Shown here: piece by piece, positions 11,700 to 24,519 of the stretch
How positions within the stretch are numbered: the stretch's first letter is position 1
How the letters are laid out: every line of letters begins with the position of its first letter
DNA from: Vespula vulgaris
Lineage: Eukaryota > Arthropoda > Insecta > Hymenoptera > Vespidae
Direction of reading: 5' to 3'
DNA length: 64,000 nt
Assembly: GCF_905475345.1 (NCBI RefSeq)
Contig: NC_066602.1
Coordinates: 1,116,001-1,180,000 of the forward strand
Notes under the pieces: model-generated
Databases searched by the model: none
What the model was told of the DNA's origin: nothing
What the model saw: the letters and a program-made list of their open reading frames with translations, nothing else
Position numbers and translations under genes: made by a program

Positions 11700-12560
11700 A
11701 AGTAGCATAAAATTTAAATAGGATTTCACTAACCGATAGCGCGTTTTTTATAACCTTCCAGATAAGTAACATTATCGCGATGGACAGGAACTTACATATT
11801 ATTCTAAATCGTCCCTCTCTTGAAACCTCCAGGAAGTTGCTTGTAGGACGATTCGAAACAGAATAAATAGTTTATTCAACTTCCGCGGACGGCTCCTAAC
11901 ATCTTTTATATTGACTCGAGCATGCGCTGTTTCGTTTAATCCCCTCTTTTTCATATATTCACGATCCCCAATTATCTCTTCACAATGTTACCAACAATTT
12001 TGGATCGATATTACCGTAAAAGGAAGATTTCTGTTTGCTTTTATCTCTGTTTTCTCTTCTTGATTCTGTTTTCTCCATTTGATTCCCCATGTGATTCTCC
12101 ATACTCGTATCTTTTCGATCATTTCACGATGTAAAAATCGAATTGCGTTTATCTACTTTCAGTTGAGGAAAATTTTTTTGGCATTTTATTTTTCATTTTT
12201 TGGCATTTTATTTTTGCATTTAATTTATTTGGCATTTAATTATTCATATTTATTTATTTTGTGCGAAGAGAATGTTGACATTACCAAGAAAGTAGAATTC
12301 AGAATATTGTATTTAAAAGGAATGGTAATCTCAGGGAAAATCTCTTCCTACAATATTTATAACTGATGATTTGTGCGATGTAAATCGGTTGACCGAATAA
12401 CGATGGCTAGAAAGGAGTATAATAGATCTTTACTATGTTGGGGGAAATATTATGTAAATGTTTATTATATGTACGCTTATTGAGATATTTAATCATCCGA
12501 GTAAAACATTAGGAAAATGCTGAATAAATTAGAAATATTATGTTACTAGATATATAATGA
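11700..12560 (+). repeat. S block, forward
   Basis: This is the forward copy of S. Part of it (11.84-11.95 kb, through CATGCGCTGTTTCG) is the reverse complement of 18.49-18.60 kb. The 95-codon frame at 12079-12366 is mostly low-complexity TTTTGGCATTTTATTTTT-like repeats and is not kept in the other S copies. Confidence 0.45.
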
Positions 12561-12599
12561 TGTCGTTGCTATACTGAGTTATACGTAATGAGAAATGAA

Positions 12600-13140
12600 C
12601 GATTCGATTAAGGTAACATTTTCCGAGGAACTAATTAGTTTGGAATATATGAAATATCAGATAATTGGCAGTATAAGTGGATCGTTCTTTGAAATTTTCC
12701 TGTCGGGAATTAATTTTTCGGAAAAAGTATTCCTTCGTATGAAAGAACTAAATTAGTTGTGGTACATCGATCTGCTAATTAATTAATGCAGCTAAATAGC
12801 TAATTGAAGTACACTGCTAATCGTATTATCGCATTGGCTGCTTAGTTTAATAAGAGGAGAACGAACGACAAAATACCTTTCTTCTTTTGAAAAAATACCT
12901 TTCTTCTTTCGAAAAAATACCTTTCGTCAAAATAAGCGAGGAGATATACGCACGCACACCCACAGAACCGCGGACATATTCCCACTTACATGCTCTAGCG
13001 CGGATGAGAGAATATAAGAGCATCAGTGTGTGGAGAAAGATAATAACAAATTGTTTAACACGAACGTACACGACGATACGTATGGAAGAACGTAACGCAT
13101 ACATGCATTTTCATTAAATCTCAATCGTAAGATATTTGCG
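12600..13140 (+). repeat. half T cassette (AT centre plus T(+))
   Basis: The centre-derived sequence (12.6-12.84 kb) leads into a forward T element at about 12840-13130. An AAAATACCTTTCTTC-like unit is repeated here three times in tandem (12870-12925). Two small frames on opposite strands overlap it; neither is kept in other T copies. Confidence 0.45.
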
Positions 13141-13329
13141 CTACGTAATAATTTAGTTCGTCCAAATACCTATATTTCTGAAAAACGTACATTATACATT
13201 ATTTTTAAGTACATGACGTGAATATTCTGACAAATAATTTGGAACATTGAACCAAACACTTCTTCTCTTTTTAATTATATTGAATAATAATATAAACTGA
13301 CGGTATAACGATGACACGGTGAGATAAAC

Positions 13330-13800
13330 GTACTCTACATATTAACGCATAATTTAAAAGCGTGTCCGGGCTAACGTTATTATCCCGAAGAACAATGAAT
13401 ACTTTGATCGTATACACAGCTTTGATCATTTTCAATGATAAAGCTGCCTGAGTACCATTTCAGTTCCATTTGAATCCAGATTCCCTTTGCAACGGCAAAC
13501 AAACCTACGATAAATCTTTCCCATAACACTCCATTATATCCTCTATCTAAAGCCACTTACCTTTGAATCCTTTCAATAACGTATATTCCATATCCTCGTA
13601 TCACCATATGAATGAAGCTTTGTAATACAGCGCTATTTTAATTGACGATTACCTTGAGGCAATACTTTGAGGATCGTCGTCAACACCATTATAAATGTTT
13701 GTCCTCTTCTTCCTCTTCTTCCTTGTTAATTGCAACCACGTAACGAAGACGCTATGGAACATAATTATGCGGATCACGTTTGTAAAGGAAATGCCTTCCT
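13330..13800 (-). pseudogene. F2 fragment, reversed
   Basis: On the minus strand the order is an EEE/KEE-type acidic patch (about 13735-13700), the segment ending in a GGTAAGTGG-like site (near 13560), then the tail. Frames are broken. The forward AB block begins immediately after, as also happens at 36.3, 44.8 and 61.8 kb. Confidence 0.4.
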
Positions 13801-13849
13801 TTCGAACCCAGCACGTTGATTATTACTACAGCTAAGAAATAGCAAATAT

Positions 13850-14560
13850 GTTTAGGAAACCGTCGATAATCGTTGATAGTAAAATGCCGCCGATCGTTAT
13901 TATATAATTCAGTGTCCGCACATAAGATATATGGATATGTATTTTTCTGTTCTTCCTTTTTTTAAATTCGAGTTATAATATAAAGCGGCATGTCATTGCC
14001 TAAAAACTGTAACAAGGATCTAAAAATATTAAAGCACAATCTTTTTAGATGATAACACTGGAGAACAACTTCGAACGTCAATTTCTTGACATTCCATAAT
14101 AGATGATGAATATGTTTTTGACGTAGGATTCTTTGAAAATATTCTCTTATAAATGTATTTGTTCCTGTAAGGTACTATATATTAGGATCATAATAAAAAA
14201 GCAGGTACACCTCGTTCTGGTCACTTTGCACACCATATTATTTGTATTATGACCAAAGAAGATATTGTTTACATGAACAACATCTTTGGCTGATTTTGTC
14301 ACATAGGAATTAAAAATATGTATATTAACGCCCGCAAGATATTTTTGTTATGAGAGAATATTAATAAGAGAATTAATTTCGTTTCATGGAATGTGAATAT
14401 TTGGTAGGGTGAGATCAATAAAAATAAAGCAGAAGCATTTGTAACGATATTCTGTTATGGAATATGGATATGGTAGTAAAACAGAGATCATAATATGTCA
14501 AATTAAAAGAGATCGTTAGAGAAGTCTTAATTAATTTCATCTTCTAGCTTTTCGTCTGTG
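13850..14560 (+). pseudogene. AB block, copy 2
   Basis: It matches 1-420 and 36.43-36.96 kb. The first segment is badly degraded. The second, near 14405-14490, keeps a recognisable start but no open frame. Confidence 0.35.
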
Positions 14561-14739
14561 AAAGCAATAAAGATGCATAGAATGTAAAAACTCTGTTTGT
14601 TCGGCACCCTCTCGGATGTTATCTGTCAGCAAATAGATGGTAATTTTTTGCGTAATCGTGGTCCATTGACTTACGTAATATAATATATCGTGACCGTGGA
14701 ACTAACGGATATATTGTAATGATCTTTAATTTATATGAA

Positions 14740-15245
14740 TTTGTAGATATTGAAAAGCATATTTCATTACAAAATATTATCCCTTATAATTTTCTACGAT
14801 ATCTGTGATAAGCTTTGCAGGATTTTCATCCTTATCATCATCTATGAAATTTTTCCTGTTTTCATATTCGGTGGTATCACTATCACTGTTACCGTTCTTT
14901 TCTGGATTTATACTTGTCTTTTTGAAATTGCTCTTCACTATTTATATCTTATATCATGTAATGTAGTCGTGTTTGTAGACTTTGTCATTGTCCTAATAAA
15001 AAAAAAAAAAATGAGTAAATGAATGCGTTGAAAATTTCTTTCTACCTCTAATTGTATGTTACGAAACGACCAAACGATATATACCCAAAGAATATTATTT
15101 TTCTGATTTTCGGACTGATTAGTCCAGGGATCTACTTATCTACTCGAAGCTTCATTACGGACTGGTGTCAGCTTTAAAAATCTCTTACTCCAGTTTTAGG
15201 ATCGGTTGTTTACTTTATCAAATTACCTAACGAACAGAGAAAGAA
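14740..15245 (-). pseudogene. K fragment, reversed, heavily decayed
   Basis: The minus strand carries the downstream end of K exon 1 and its following region (about 15.24-15.05 kb), then a remnant of the serine-rich tail region near 14.8 kb. It interrupts the AB-to-F1 unit. The 90-codon plus-strand frame at 14750-15022 is antisense to it and ends in a run of lysines from poly-A, so I discount it. Confidence 0.35.
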
Positions 15246-15599
15246 CATTGTTAGCTAGAGAATTGAAATTTAGGAAGTTTAGGAATGATTCTCGTCTATA
15301 GAAATCACTCCTTCGTTAACTTTTCAAAGAATATCATGTAAGTGAATACCATATATTTACATACTAAAAATAATTGCTATCTGTATATAATTCAGACGTC
15401 CTAAAGAATATTTTCACAACCTATCAATCTGTTAGTACGATTTCAATATTCTCACTATTTCTTCTCCGGGAGAACCTCACACTTATTTAATGAATCTCGA
15501 GGAATCATTGTTTCCATCGCAACATTCGTTTATATCATCGCTATTGGATAAATTTATAAGTGGCCATTTGTATACAATTTATTACATAATTCCAATTAT

Positions 15600-16350
15600 A
15601 TATTATAGAAATGAAAATAATTCTCTTTACCCATACCATTTTAATTATTAATTAAAATGCGTTTAGAAGAAGCCGCTGTACGATTTAAAAGGAATCATCT
15701 GATATATTTCTGGTAATTATACAATTAAAATGAATGAATGTGTATCAGAAGTCTTAACTAATCTACGAATTTTTAATTATTTCGGAGATATACGAGACGA
15801 AACGGAGGAGAAAGCAGTTACTATAGACCAGAAATATTGCAATGGAGCCTAATTGATTGCTAGTTGTAATTCCTTCCAAAGAAGATACACAAACTTCAAT
15901 TACGCTCAATGTGATAATTAAACATTCGACGTCCCAAGTGACATACATTTACATTGTCAGTTCCTGTTCTTCCGTACATTCGACGATACGTCCAACAGGG
16001 ATAGTGAAAACGCCCGACCATCAATCCAAATAGGATACGTGAACATTTTCCTCTGTAGCCTTATATCTAAATTGTAAATCAATCAATGGTGTGTTTATCG
16101 AGTGGTAAGATATCTTCATTATTTAATATAAAATCTATACCATAGGTATATTTTCTAATAATTTAATGAATTTTTACATAGATTTTATGAAGGCGACGAA
16201 AGTATTTCTATTTCTAAGAGAATTCTTTTCAAATCTTTCACGTGATATGAAACCCAAGTTGGCGAGAGAAGCATGGTGTATGGAGACAACGTGACGCCAT
16301 TGCTAGCGCATTATTATACCAATCATCGATCTTGATATTGGATTTTAATA
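15600..16350 (+). pseudogene. F1 copy 2, broken
   Basis: The leader starts at ATG 15611 (MKIILFTHTILIIN) and meets a stop. The middle exon (near 15788) opens RYTRRNGGE and stops at a cysteine-TAG. The next exon (after ACATAG near 16183) reads FYEGDESISISK. A deletion then fuses it directly to the terminal exon: the F1 terminal motif appears as EFFSNLSRDMKPKLARE in another frame. The AATAAA-like end is near 16348. Confidence 0.45.
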
Positions 16351-16419
16351 AACGAGATGAGATATAAGTAACTTGTCACGTATATTATCCAATTTTCCAT
16401 ATAATTTGATTCGTATATC

Positions 16420-16840
16420 TCTAAAATAGATCCAAATTCGTAGATTAGTTAAGACTTATCGAAGTCATTCGTTCATTTCAATCATATAACTATCGAAATT
16501 AAATCAGATGAAGCCTTTTAAATGCTACAGCAACTACTCCTAAACGCAACAAAATAATAATTAAAATGTTATGAATCAACAGAATCAATTTCATTTTTAT
16601 AATATAGAAATGAAATTTTCTACTAAATCTAATCGTGTTTAAACCGTTTGTATTACTTGTAAAGCTGTTCTCTGGGACGTATAATAGCTAGGGATTATTT
16701 CGCGTATGACACACATTTGCGTATTACTGGATCGAAAATCACAGAAGGAATGACTTCCCCTGGCGAAGTTAATCTCATGTCGTCCCGTGAGACCAAGCTT
16801 TCTAGATTCTAATTCTCTAACTAGAACGCATGGGGATAAA
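16420..16840 (-). pseudogene. F1 5' fragment with its EX block, reversed
   Basis: On the minus strand, an EX block (about 16760-16700) leads through a 5'-UTR-like stretch to a leader starting MKLILLIHNILIIILL near 16597. The copy ends before the middle exon. Beyond EX lies an AT-rich block also found at 28.6, 40.4, 49.6 and 55.4 kb. Confidence 0.4.
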
Positions 16841-17380
16841 AAATTTCCCCTTTTCTATAATTATGTAATTATATATACTTTATTATGTTATTATATATAC
16901 TCTTTGTTCAAAGGAAATTATCTCATGTATCTTGGAATATCCTAATGAGAATCTTATATATATCTTATAATAGAATCTAATAATAATTCGTCTCTTTTTT
17001 AATTAAAATAAGCACATAAAACTGTAATTACTTGTAATATAATTAATTATTATAATAATAATTATTGTAATTATCAAGACTAATTCCTATGAAATTAATC
17101 GGATATTCATATACGAAATTCGCAATGTTTCTTCTTTCGTAAGTCCAACTTATACTTAAAAATAGTATTCTAATATTATTAGTTACTAATGGTATCACAA
17201 TTTTCGTACCATGTAAATACTACGTAATTCTTATCGTCAACAATTCTGTCGTAAGAAAATTTTTTCGTCGAAATTTATATCTACTTCCACATTACTTGAA
17301 AACATTTTCTCGAAATATTACGATCTTTTTTTTGTAAACAAATGCATATTGCTCCAATTATCGAAGAATTCATTTCTGTT
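16840..17380. repeat. AT-rich block shared with 28.6-28.85, 40.1-40.4, 49.3-49.6 and 55.0-55.4 kb
   Basis: It is made of AATAATTATTATAAT-like low-complexity sequence and separates EX from K elements in several places. No coding or RNA signal seen. Confidence 0.4.
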
Positions 17381-17400
17381 ATTATACAATAATAAAAAAC

Positions 17401-18070
17401 ATGTATTCGGAGAAAATCTTTCGTCATATTTCTTTGCTTCCTAATATTACTTTCTTACCTTTCACGTATTTTCCCTCCAAGAGAACCACACAATTAGTTA
17501 ATCAAGAAATGGTCAAATTACCAGGATATATGAAAAGAATATCAGTCGGTTTTACAAAAAAGAAGTACGGTCACAACGGTCCGAGGGCTTCTCTGCAATG
17601 GCACGCGAATACGCCTCGTACGATGCAGTGATATTTGATGGAGTAAACAAGCAATCATAAAACTGAGGAGAGATTTTCGAAGCTAAACTCACTTCGCATT
17701 GAAACTTCTAGTGGAATAGATAGATAACTGGACTAATAAGTCAAAAAATCAGAAAAGTAATATTCTTTTGGTTTATATCCTTTCGTAATTTCGTAATATA
17801 CAATTTGAGACTACCAATCCGTTTACTTACTTATTTCTTTTATTTATTAAGAGAATGGCAAAATTTCCAAACACGAGTGAGTTTCGTATCATAAGTAATA
17901 CCGAAGAGGAATTTCAAGTAGACATTTATACGATTAGAAAAAATGAATATTAATAGGGAAGAAAACGAGAGAAGTGATAGTGATGACATCAAGCAAAAAA
18001 AACGGAGAGATCTCATATATACTGCGAGGGATGATAATATGGAAAGAGAATTCATTCAACATTTATCATA
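17401..18070 (+). pseudogene. K copy with both exon frames open (possible gene fragment)
   Basis: Exon 1 follows TTACCAG at 17524 and is open to 17660 (YEKNISRFYKKEVRSQRSEG, then AREYASYDAVIFDGVNKQS). A GGAGTAAAC site inside it would act as a donor. Exon 2 follows TTATTAAG at 17851; it is open for 34 codons, 17852-17953 (RMAKFPNTSEFR, then EEEFQVDIYTIRKNEY-stop). Splicing at the donor keeps phase 0. A second frame from 17944 (NINREENERSDSDDIKQKK) stays open to the LIQHLS-like end near 18060. Exon 2 has the same length and stop at 29183-29284. No ATG is evident for exon 1. I do not recognise the family. A 76-codon frame in another phase (17401-17631) is an alternative. Confidence 0.4.
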
Positions 18071-18089
18071 GACATCGTAAAAAATTATA

Positions 18090-18720
18090 AAGGACAAAAT
18101 TATGATTTTGAATAGGCGCACATAGAATCTAACACTGTTATAATTTTCCTGCAGCTTAGTAAAGATCTATTATACTTCTTTCTAGCCATCGTAATTCGGT
18201 CAATAGATTTCAATTCGGTCAATGTCAACATTCTCTTCGCACAAAATAAATAAATATGAATAATTAAATGTCAAAAAAATTTTCCTACTCGGGAAGTAGA
18301 TAAACGCAATTCGATTTTTACATAGTGAATCACATGTGGAATCAAATGGGGAAAAAAGAATCAAAAAGAAAAAAAAGAAATAAAAGCAAAAAGGAAAGTT
18401 CCCGTAAACGGTAGTATCGATCCAAAATTATTGCTAACATTATGAAGAGATAATCGGGGATATTAGCTTCGTGAATATATAGAAAAGAGAAGGTTAAACG
18501 AAACAGCGCATGCTCGAGTCGATATAAGAGATGTTGCTAGCCATCCGCGGAAGTTGAATAAACCGTTTATTCCGTTTCGAATCGTGCTACCAGCAAGTTC
18601 CTGCGAGTGTCCAAATAATATTCCAAACAGAAACGAATCAGAATAATATATAAGCTCCTGACCAGTGAAAATAGTGGATAGTATCTAGAAGATTCTGCAG
18701 AACACACTATCGGTTAGTAA
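18090..18720 (-). repeat. S block, reversed
   Basis: Reverse complement of parts of 11.8-12.5 kb: the GATCTATTATACTTCTTTCT stretch near 18165 and the CGCATGCTCGAGTC stretch near 18508. Non-coding. Confidence 0.5.
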
Positions 18721-20760
18721 AATGTTATTTGAATTTTATACCGTTTAATATTAACGTTTTATACTGTATTTTATACAATTTTGTGTTCAATGCTATACTG
18801 CTTATATTATACTATACTTTATAATATACCATCATATGGTTTTATAATATACTATAGAAAGTTGTATATCTTATTATTATTTTACACTATATATTACACC
18901 GTGCAGTTTTCTTGGGTATATTATTGTATAATATTATACAGAGAAAGTATTATAATTCGAGTTATTTGAACGAAAATTTAGTGAAATATTTGGAATAATA
19001 TAAATATCACTTGGAATGTTAAATTTGAGACTCCTTTTCTAATTATCGGATTGTTATAAAAGGGTGTTTCGATCTATGAATCGTAATGCTTCATTAAGTA
19101 CTACTTGTTTTTTTACAGATAGTTGTAAATGTTCTGATTATCAATGGAAGCACAATTATATTCCCTATTACTTAGTAAGTTCATTACTTTCTGTTTAAAA
19201 TTAATTTAAATATTTTCTCTTTTATCTACAACGTTTCTTAATGGAATTTTCTCTATTCTTTTCAGTCGAAAGGAACATTCGATACATCCATTATTTCATA
19301 TATGTATCGATTTATATTTATATATATGTTCACTTATCCATCTGTTTTTTCTATAATGCCTTACTTACGATGTATATATTAGAGGCAAACTACGAGCGCA
19401 TATATTTATATTTTTATCTATTATTTCGTAAATTATCTGCGCTGTCTTATTAATTAAGAAGGAAGTAAATAGATGTAAGTTGAAAAAGAAAATTGAAAGA
19501 TAAGAAAGTGAAAATAGATATTTAAATTCAAGAAAAAAAGAAGCGAACGAGTGTGTATTAGGAAAGTGGATCAGTTGATATCGAATTCACATTTTCATAT
19601 ATTTGTTTAGGATACATCATTTGTAATCAAATTATTGATAAACATTTACTTCTTCGGAATATGAAGACAAAATTGGCGAAAAAAAAGAAAATAATTAAAA
19701 GTTAATCGAAAACTTGGAATAATTTATTTTTAATCGAGGCAACATCGTGTCCAGACCAAACTTTAAGAAAGAAAAGATAATTAACAATTAAACCGTAGTA
19801 CCTGAACATTGGCTGCATATTTGGATTCGATAATGGGATTCGCTAATAATATTCATTATTTTCTTGGTAAGTTGCATCTTATTTAAATTTTATAGTATCT
19901 AACGCGAAGATTAATTTTCATAAGATTTTGTTCTGTATATTGCATGCTATGGACAATAGGTTAATTTTATATCCTATCTATAAGTTATATTAGAGACGCT
20001 ACGTTATGCATTATTTTATACAACTTCATATCCAATACTACGATATATTGTTTTATAGTAGATTATAGAAAATTGCGTAGTTTCTTATTATTTCTTCATG
20101 CTATAGTTAACTTATTTTTATTATTATTAGATACTATATTTTACGTGTGAATTATCTTTTACTTGTTGCATAATTTTGAATTATTGTGTAATATTAAACC
20201 GAGGAGAAAGGCTAATTAGGGGTTATCGGAATTAGGATATTTCTTTTTAGACATTTATACGATCCAATCGTATAATCGTATATAGAGCCAACTGTTGCGC
20301 ATCTGTTTGCTATTCCGTGATATTATTCCGTATTTGCTATTTCAATGATACTACCTGTTGAAGAGTCTAACAAACTAGGTGAATTGCTTGTCTGAAACTA
20401 GTAATTGCTTGTTTGCCGGTCAGCTAATCAATTAGAATAGAGATTCATGATTCCATGATAAGAATACAAAGAGACGAACGTAGAGACGACGTGTCTTCCG
20501 GAGACACATATCCGCAACCGAACCGATTTCCTTTACTTTTGCGATGAGACCTATTAGTTTTCGTTTTCAATTATTATACTATCAGTTTGCGTGAATCTAA
20601 AGTTCATTTCAGAATGTTTTAAGGAGATTCTGACATTTTTTCTGATAAAAATAAAATTTTGAAAATGGACTCAAATTTTTGCATAAATAATTTGGACGCT
20701 GATTAGGTATATTAAAAGATTAATTGAATATTTTTTATATTTTCGGAAGACTGAAGTATG
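18720..20760. repeat. inverted counterpart of the 7.25-11.5 kb tract
   Basis: Read on the minus strand, it follows 7.26-8.6 kb and parts of 8.7-9.7 and 11.4-11.7 kb in the same order. The frame at 19241-19453 is one arm of the hairpin sequence seen at 8.7 kb. No gene recognised. Confidence 0.5.
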
Positions 20761-20959
20761 TTTAACAAAAAAAGATATTTAAGGCATCAAAATTTTTTCA
20801 GGATCAATATTTATTAATGTCAATATGAAAATCATTCCATTGTAATAGTTCCAATAGAACTATTCGGAAGGAGTAAATTAAAAATATTTGAATGTTCATA
20901 TATGTGATATATACTATTGATATTATCGTTATTGACATCAGTATTCATATAATGGAGCT

Positions 20960-22400
20960 TCTCGGAAAAATTAGTAAGACAGATCTATCGAAATAATTAT
21001 ATCGATCTTCGTTTATATCAGTATATGTGTACGTACTTATTTCTAATTTTTGTTCGTAGATGATTGTGATAATTGTTCCTTTTCACGTAGTAATTGTTTC
21101 ACACGATCGAATCGACGGAGGAAATATAGAAATTTGCATAAAGAGAAATAGAAGGAAAAAGGTTTTTGATGCGGTGTTACCACAGATTGTTGAAAGTTGA
21201 TATTCTATATGCAAGTCGAAAAGAGTCAATTGCAGAACAGAAGGAAATTATTAGAGAAAAATAATAATGGCTGCTATATACATCCATTCCTGGCAAACTA
21301 CTGTAAGTAATTTTTCATTTTCTTCATTAACGAGTAATAATTATAATAATAAAATTTGTGAAAATTCTGCTTTAGTTTTCTAATTGGATCATTTTGTAGT
21401 CTCACTGATATGGAGACAATGATCACAGCGATTGGCTTCCCATATCATGTTGCATAAAACCAGAGAACTTTAACACTTTTGATCCTAATGGTGCATACGT
21501 TGGTGTTTTATTAAGGAAACTTAGTAAAATATTTGCAATAATATAAAAACACGTTTGGATGTTAACATTTAACAGTCTCCTATTTTAATTAATTAGGGTT
21601 ATTACAAAAGTGTATTTCATTCGATCAATAGCGATAGGATACTACGTCTTAAGAGTTATCATGAATTGTACCTTCCAAAATCTTTAATAATAATAATTTG
21701 CTTAATTACGTTTATTCATAGAGGGAGGCACAGCCATTTTCGCTAATTCATTACATTTTTTTACAATTACCTTAAAGAAAAACTTATTCAATTTTTTCTT
21801 ATGTACACGTAGGTGAATGTAATTTTCTTCATTCTTTGCAGGCGGCAGCGAAAGAACTTCGATGTTTATTCGTCGGAGTACAAAAAACTGATCTGGTAAC
21901 TCGCAATCTAAAAGTCCAAGTCATTCATTTGTTGATTTTACACGCTACCAACAACTGCCATTTTTAAATTTAAGTCTAATAGAAAATAAATTAAAATTGT
22001 TTGATATACCGTCTGTGTTCCATAGCATGTAATGTTTAGCGAAATCTACTATTGCTTAAACAGTGAATAGTTTAACTCGTCGTACATTTATATCGTTTAA
22101 ATGAGTTTAAAATTATCAAAAGTATTAAGTTTGAAGTTTTCACCTTTAAAAAGTGAGAGCGAAGCGTCAGTCATTCCAATGTTCGTTTTTATTGGCATCA
22201 CACGCAGCTACGAAACTCAGATGCAAGTATTCCAATATGAAAATCATAAATTATTTACATTTTAGCTTAAAATTATTTTATGTTATTCGCGCGTTACGAT
22301 ATTCGTAATGTTTAAGCGAATATACTATCGTTTAAATATTACGGTTATGAAAATAATTCAAAGGGTTAAAAAGTGCAAAGGGTTAAAAAGAAAAATAATT
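20960..22400 (+). repeat. V repeat, first copy, with exon-like segments
   Basis: This copy pairs directly with 24.52-25.65 kb. It contains the U exon pair (near 21265-21470). A second exon-like stretch follows TTCATTCTTTGCAG (ending 21840), open for about 42 codons: AAAKELRCLFVGVQKTDLVT, ending CHF-stop. The matching frame in the second copy (25113-25307) is also open and stops elsewhere. An open frame after a good acceptor in both copies suggests a former exon. I do not recognise it. Confidence 0.4.
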
Positions 22401-22439
22401 GTTACAAAGTAGCCTGAAAAAAAAAGCAAACAAATATGT

Positions 22440-23040
22440 ATTCAGAAAGTATTACAATTTCATATTCTCTATGTTTGCGGTATATGTAAACTGGATTTTT
22501 GATTTATATTTACTTTTCTCTTAATTTTTCAGAAATTCTCTCAAAAATTTATTAATCCTGCTCGGAAGAAAGATAAATAAGCATAAATTTTCATTTCTTG
22601 AATGAATTCTGAATACCTATTTATTTGCTTTTTTCTTTTGTTCTTTTCTTTTTAATTAAAATTCCTTTTTTTAATTTATTTTATGGTTTAATTTTCTTTT
22701 TAATCGTAAATTGATTTACATACTTAGAGATGCATACGCCGAGATAAATAGTTTATCATAATATATTAAATATATATGTTGACAATTATATTAATATGTA
22801 TGTATACAAATGTATTTAATTGTTATACTATTATGTTATATGTGTGTTTGTGTGTGTATGTTTAAACACACATACACATAAAGTCTGTATATAAGAATAA
22901 GTGTTATACGAAATTATCGCTAATGTAAATTTTAACAGTATGTAATAAACTTAAAGGCAACTACAAAAATAGCTCTACATCCCTGTATTATTAATTACGT
23001 TTTACGCAACTGACTGTAGAAAAAAAATTATCCTTGACAA
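22440..23040. other. AT-rich stretch with a short TG/CA hairpin
   Basis: It includes a TG-rich arm and CA-rich arm around TTTAAA at about 22839-22880, and T-rich low-complexity sequence. I see no gene. Confidence 0.5.
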
Positions 23041-23900
23041 ATGCATTCAGATTGATAGATCGAAACAAAAAAAAATAGTAATATGATTTATTTTAACGAA
23101 AGCATCTTGTTTAAAGTGATATGTACCATAGAAATATCATTATGCCGCCTGATCGGGGGCTTATGTATTCTTTTGGATTTTCCCTCTCTTGAATCTTCCA
23201 AGAACTTGCATGGAAGACTACTAGATTCAGTACCAACATCTTTAATCCGTTTCAATGAATACAATAAATTCAAGTATCAAATCAAGGTTTTCCTATCATT
23301 TATTTCTGTCATTATTTTTCATTCATTATCGAGATATTATGTCATCCACGGTTATCTCATTACAATGCTGCCAATAATTTTGAAACGAAACTATCGTAAA
23401 TGGTGAATTTTTTTTTGTTTTTTCGTTCTTTTCTCTTTTTGAGTCCATCTCTGCTTTTGATTCCTCCTATCGATCATCCTCCATAACTATATCTTTTCGA
23501 TTATTTTACTTTGTAAAAATTTAATTTTGCTTATCTCCTTTTTGGGGAGTGAATATTTTTTCGCATTTATTTATTGATATTTATTTATTTTTCGTGAAAA
23601 ACACAATGACATTGCCTAGACAATAGGATTCAGAAGATTCTATTCAGAAGGAAAGATTATTTCATGGAGAGCTATTTCCTATAACATTTATAAATTATGC
23701 TTAGCGCCACGTCGATCAGTTAGTCGAGTAACGATAAATAAAAAAAAGTATGATAGATCTCTATAACGTTAGGCACTCTATTATATCAGTATTATATTAT
23801 ATCTGTGCTTATCGAGAAATGAAATCATTCGGATAATGCATTCGCAAAATACAAATATTATTTTACTAGAAATACAATAAAATCACTGCTACACTCGGTT
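23040..23900 (+). repeat. S block, forward
   Basis: It matches 11.70-12.56 kb and 58.54-59.31 kb, and inverted 5.87-6.60 kb. The 107-codon frame at 23083-23406 is the longest in any S copy but is not open elsewhere, so I do not call a gene. Confidence 0.45.
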
Positions 23901-24460
23901 ATACGTAATAAATAATAAATGATTGCAGAAATATAATTTTTTCATAAGAACTAACTAGTTTAGGGCATAACATACGCCATATAGCGCAATACAATATACG
24001 CAACCTTGTATATAGTGCATAATTAGCTCATTCTTTTGTTCTTCGCTCGGAAATAAATTTTCAGAAAAATCTACTCGCTCGTATGAAAGAATTGAATCAG
24101 TTACGTGGTGCATTGCTTTGCAAAAGACTTAACTGGCTAGTTAAATGATGCAGTTAAATAATAATAATAAAGTAATTGAATTATATAGCTTATCGTATTA
24201 TTCAATTGTCTAGTCGCTTTGTTGAGAGGAAAACAAATTAGAAAATTCCTTTTCTTTTTCTTTTTTTTTTTGAAAATGAGACAACAGGTGTGCGTACACA
24301 CGCACACAAGACCGCGCACTCATTCCCGGCCACTTGACTTGCGCAGATAAGCGCGCACCACATCACACGCAGATGGAGAGAGATAACGAAGGTTTAAAAC
24401 GACGGTACTCGACGATAAGTAAGGGAGAAAATAATAGGTATATTCTCTATCATTAAATCC
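23900..24460 (+). repeat. half T cassette with AT centre
   Basis: Centre-derived sequence followed by a T element (24200-24450) with a run of alternating GT/CA dinucleotides. Confidence 0.4.
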
Positions 24461-24519
24461 CTATTGAAACGTATCAACAGGGTAATTCGCGCTACGCAGC
24501 AAATTACTTCGTCCAAATC

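Noticed and set aside
12847..13117. T-element frames (also at 26.0, 54.2, 59.6 kb) as arginine-rich peptides
   Set aside because: Frames occur on both strands over the same CG/CA-rich core and change between copies; composition alone explains them.
23083..23406. 107-codon frame in the S block
   Set aside because: It is open in only one of seven S copies and has no splice or start context.
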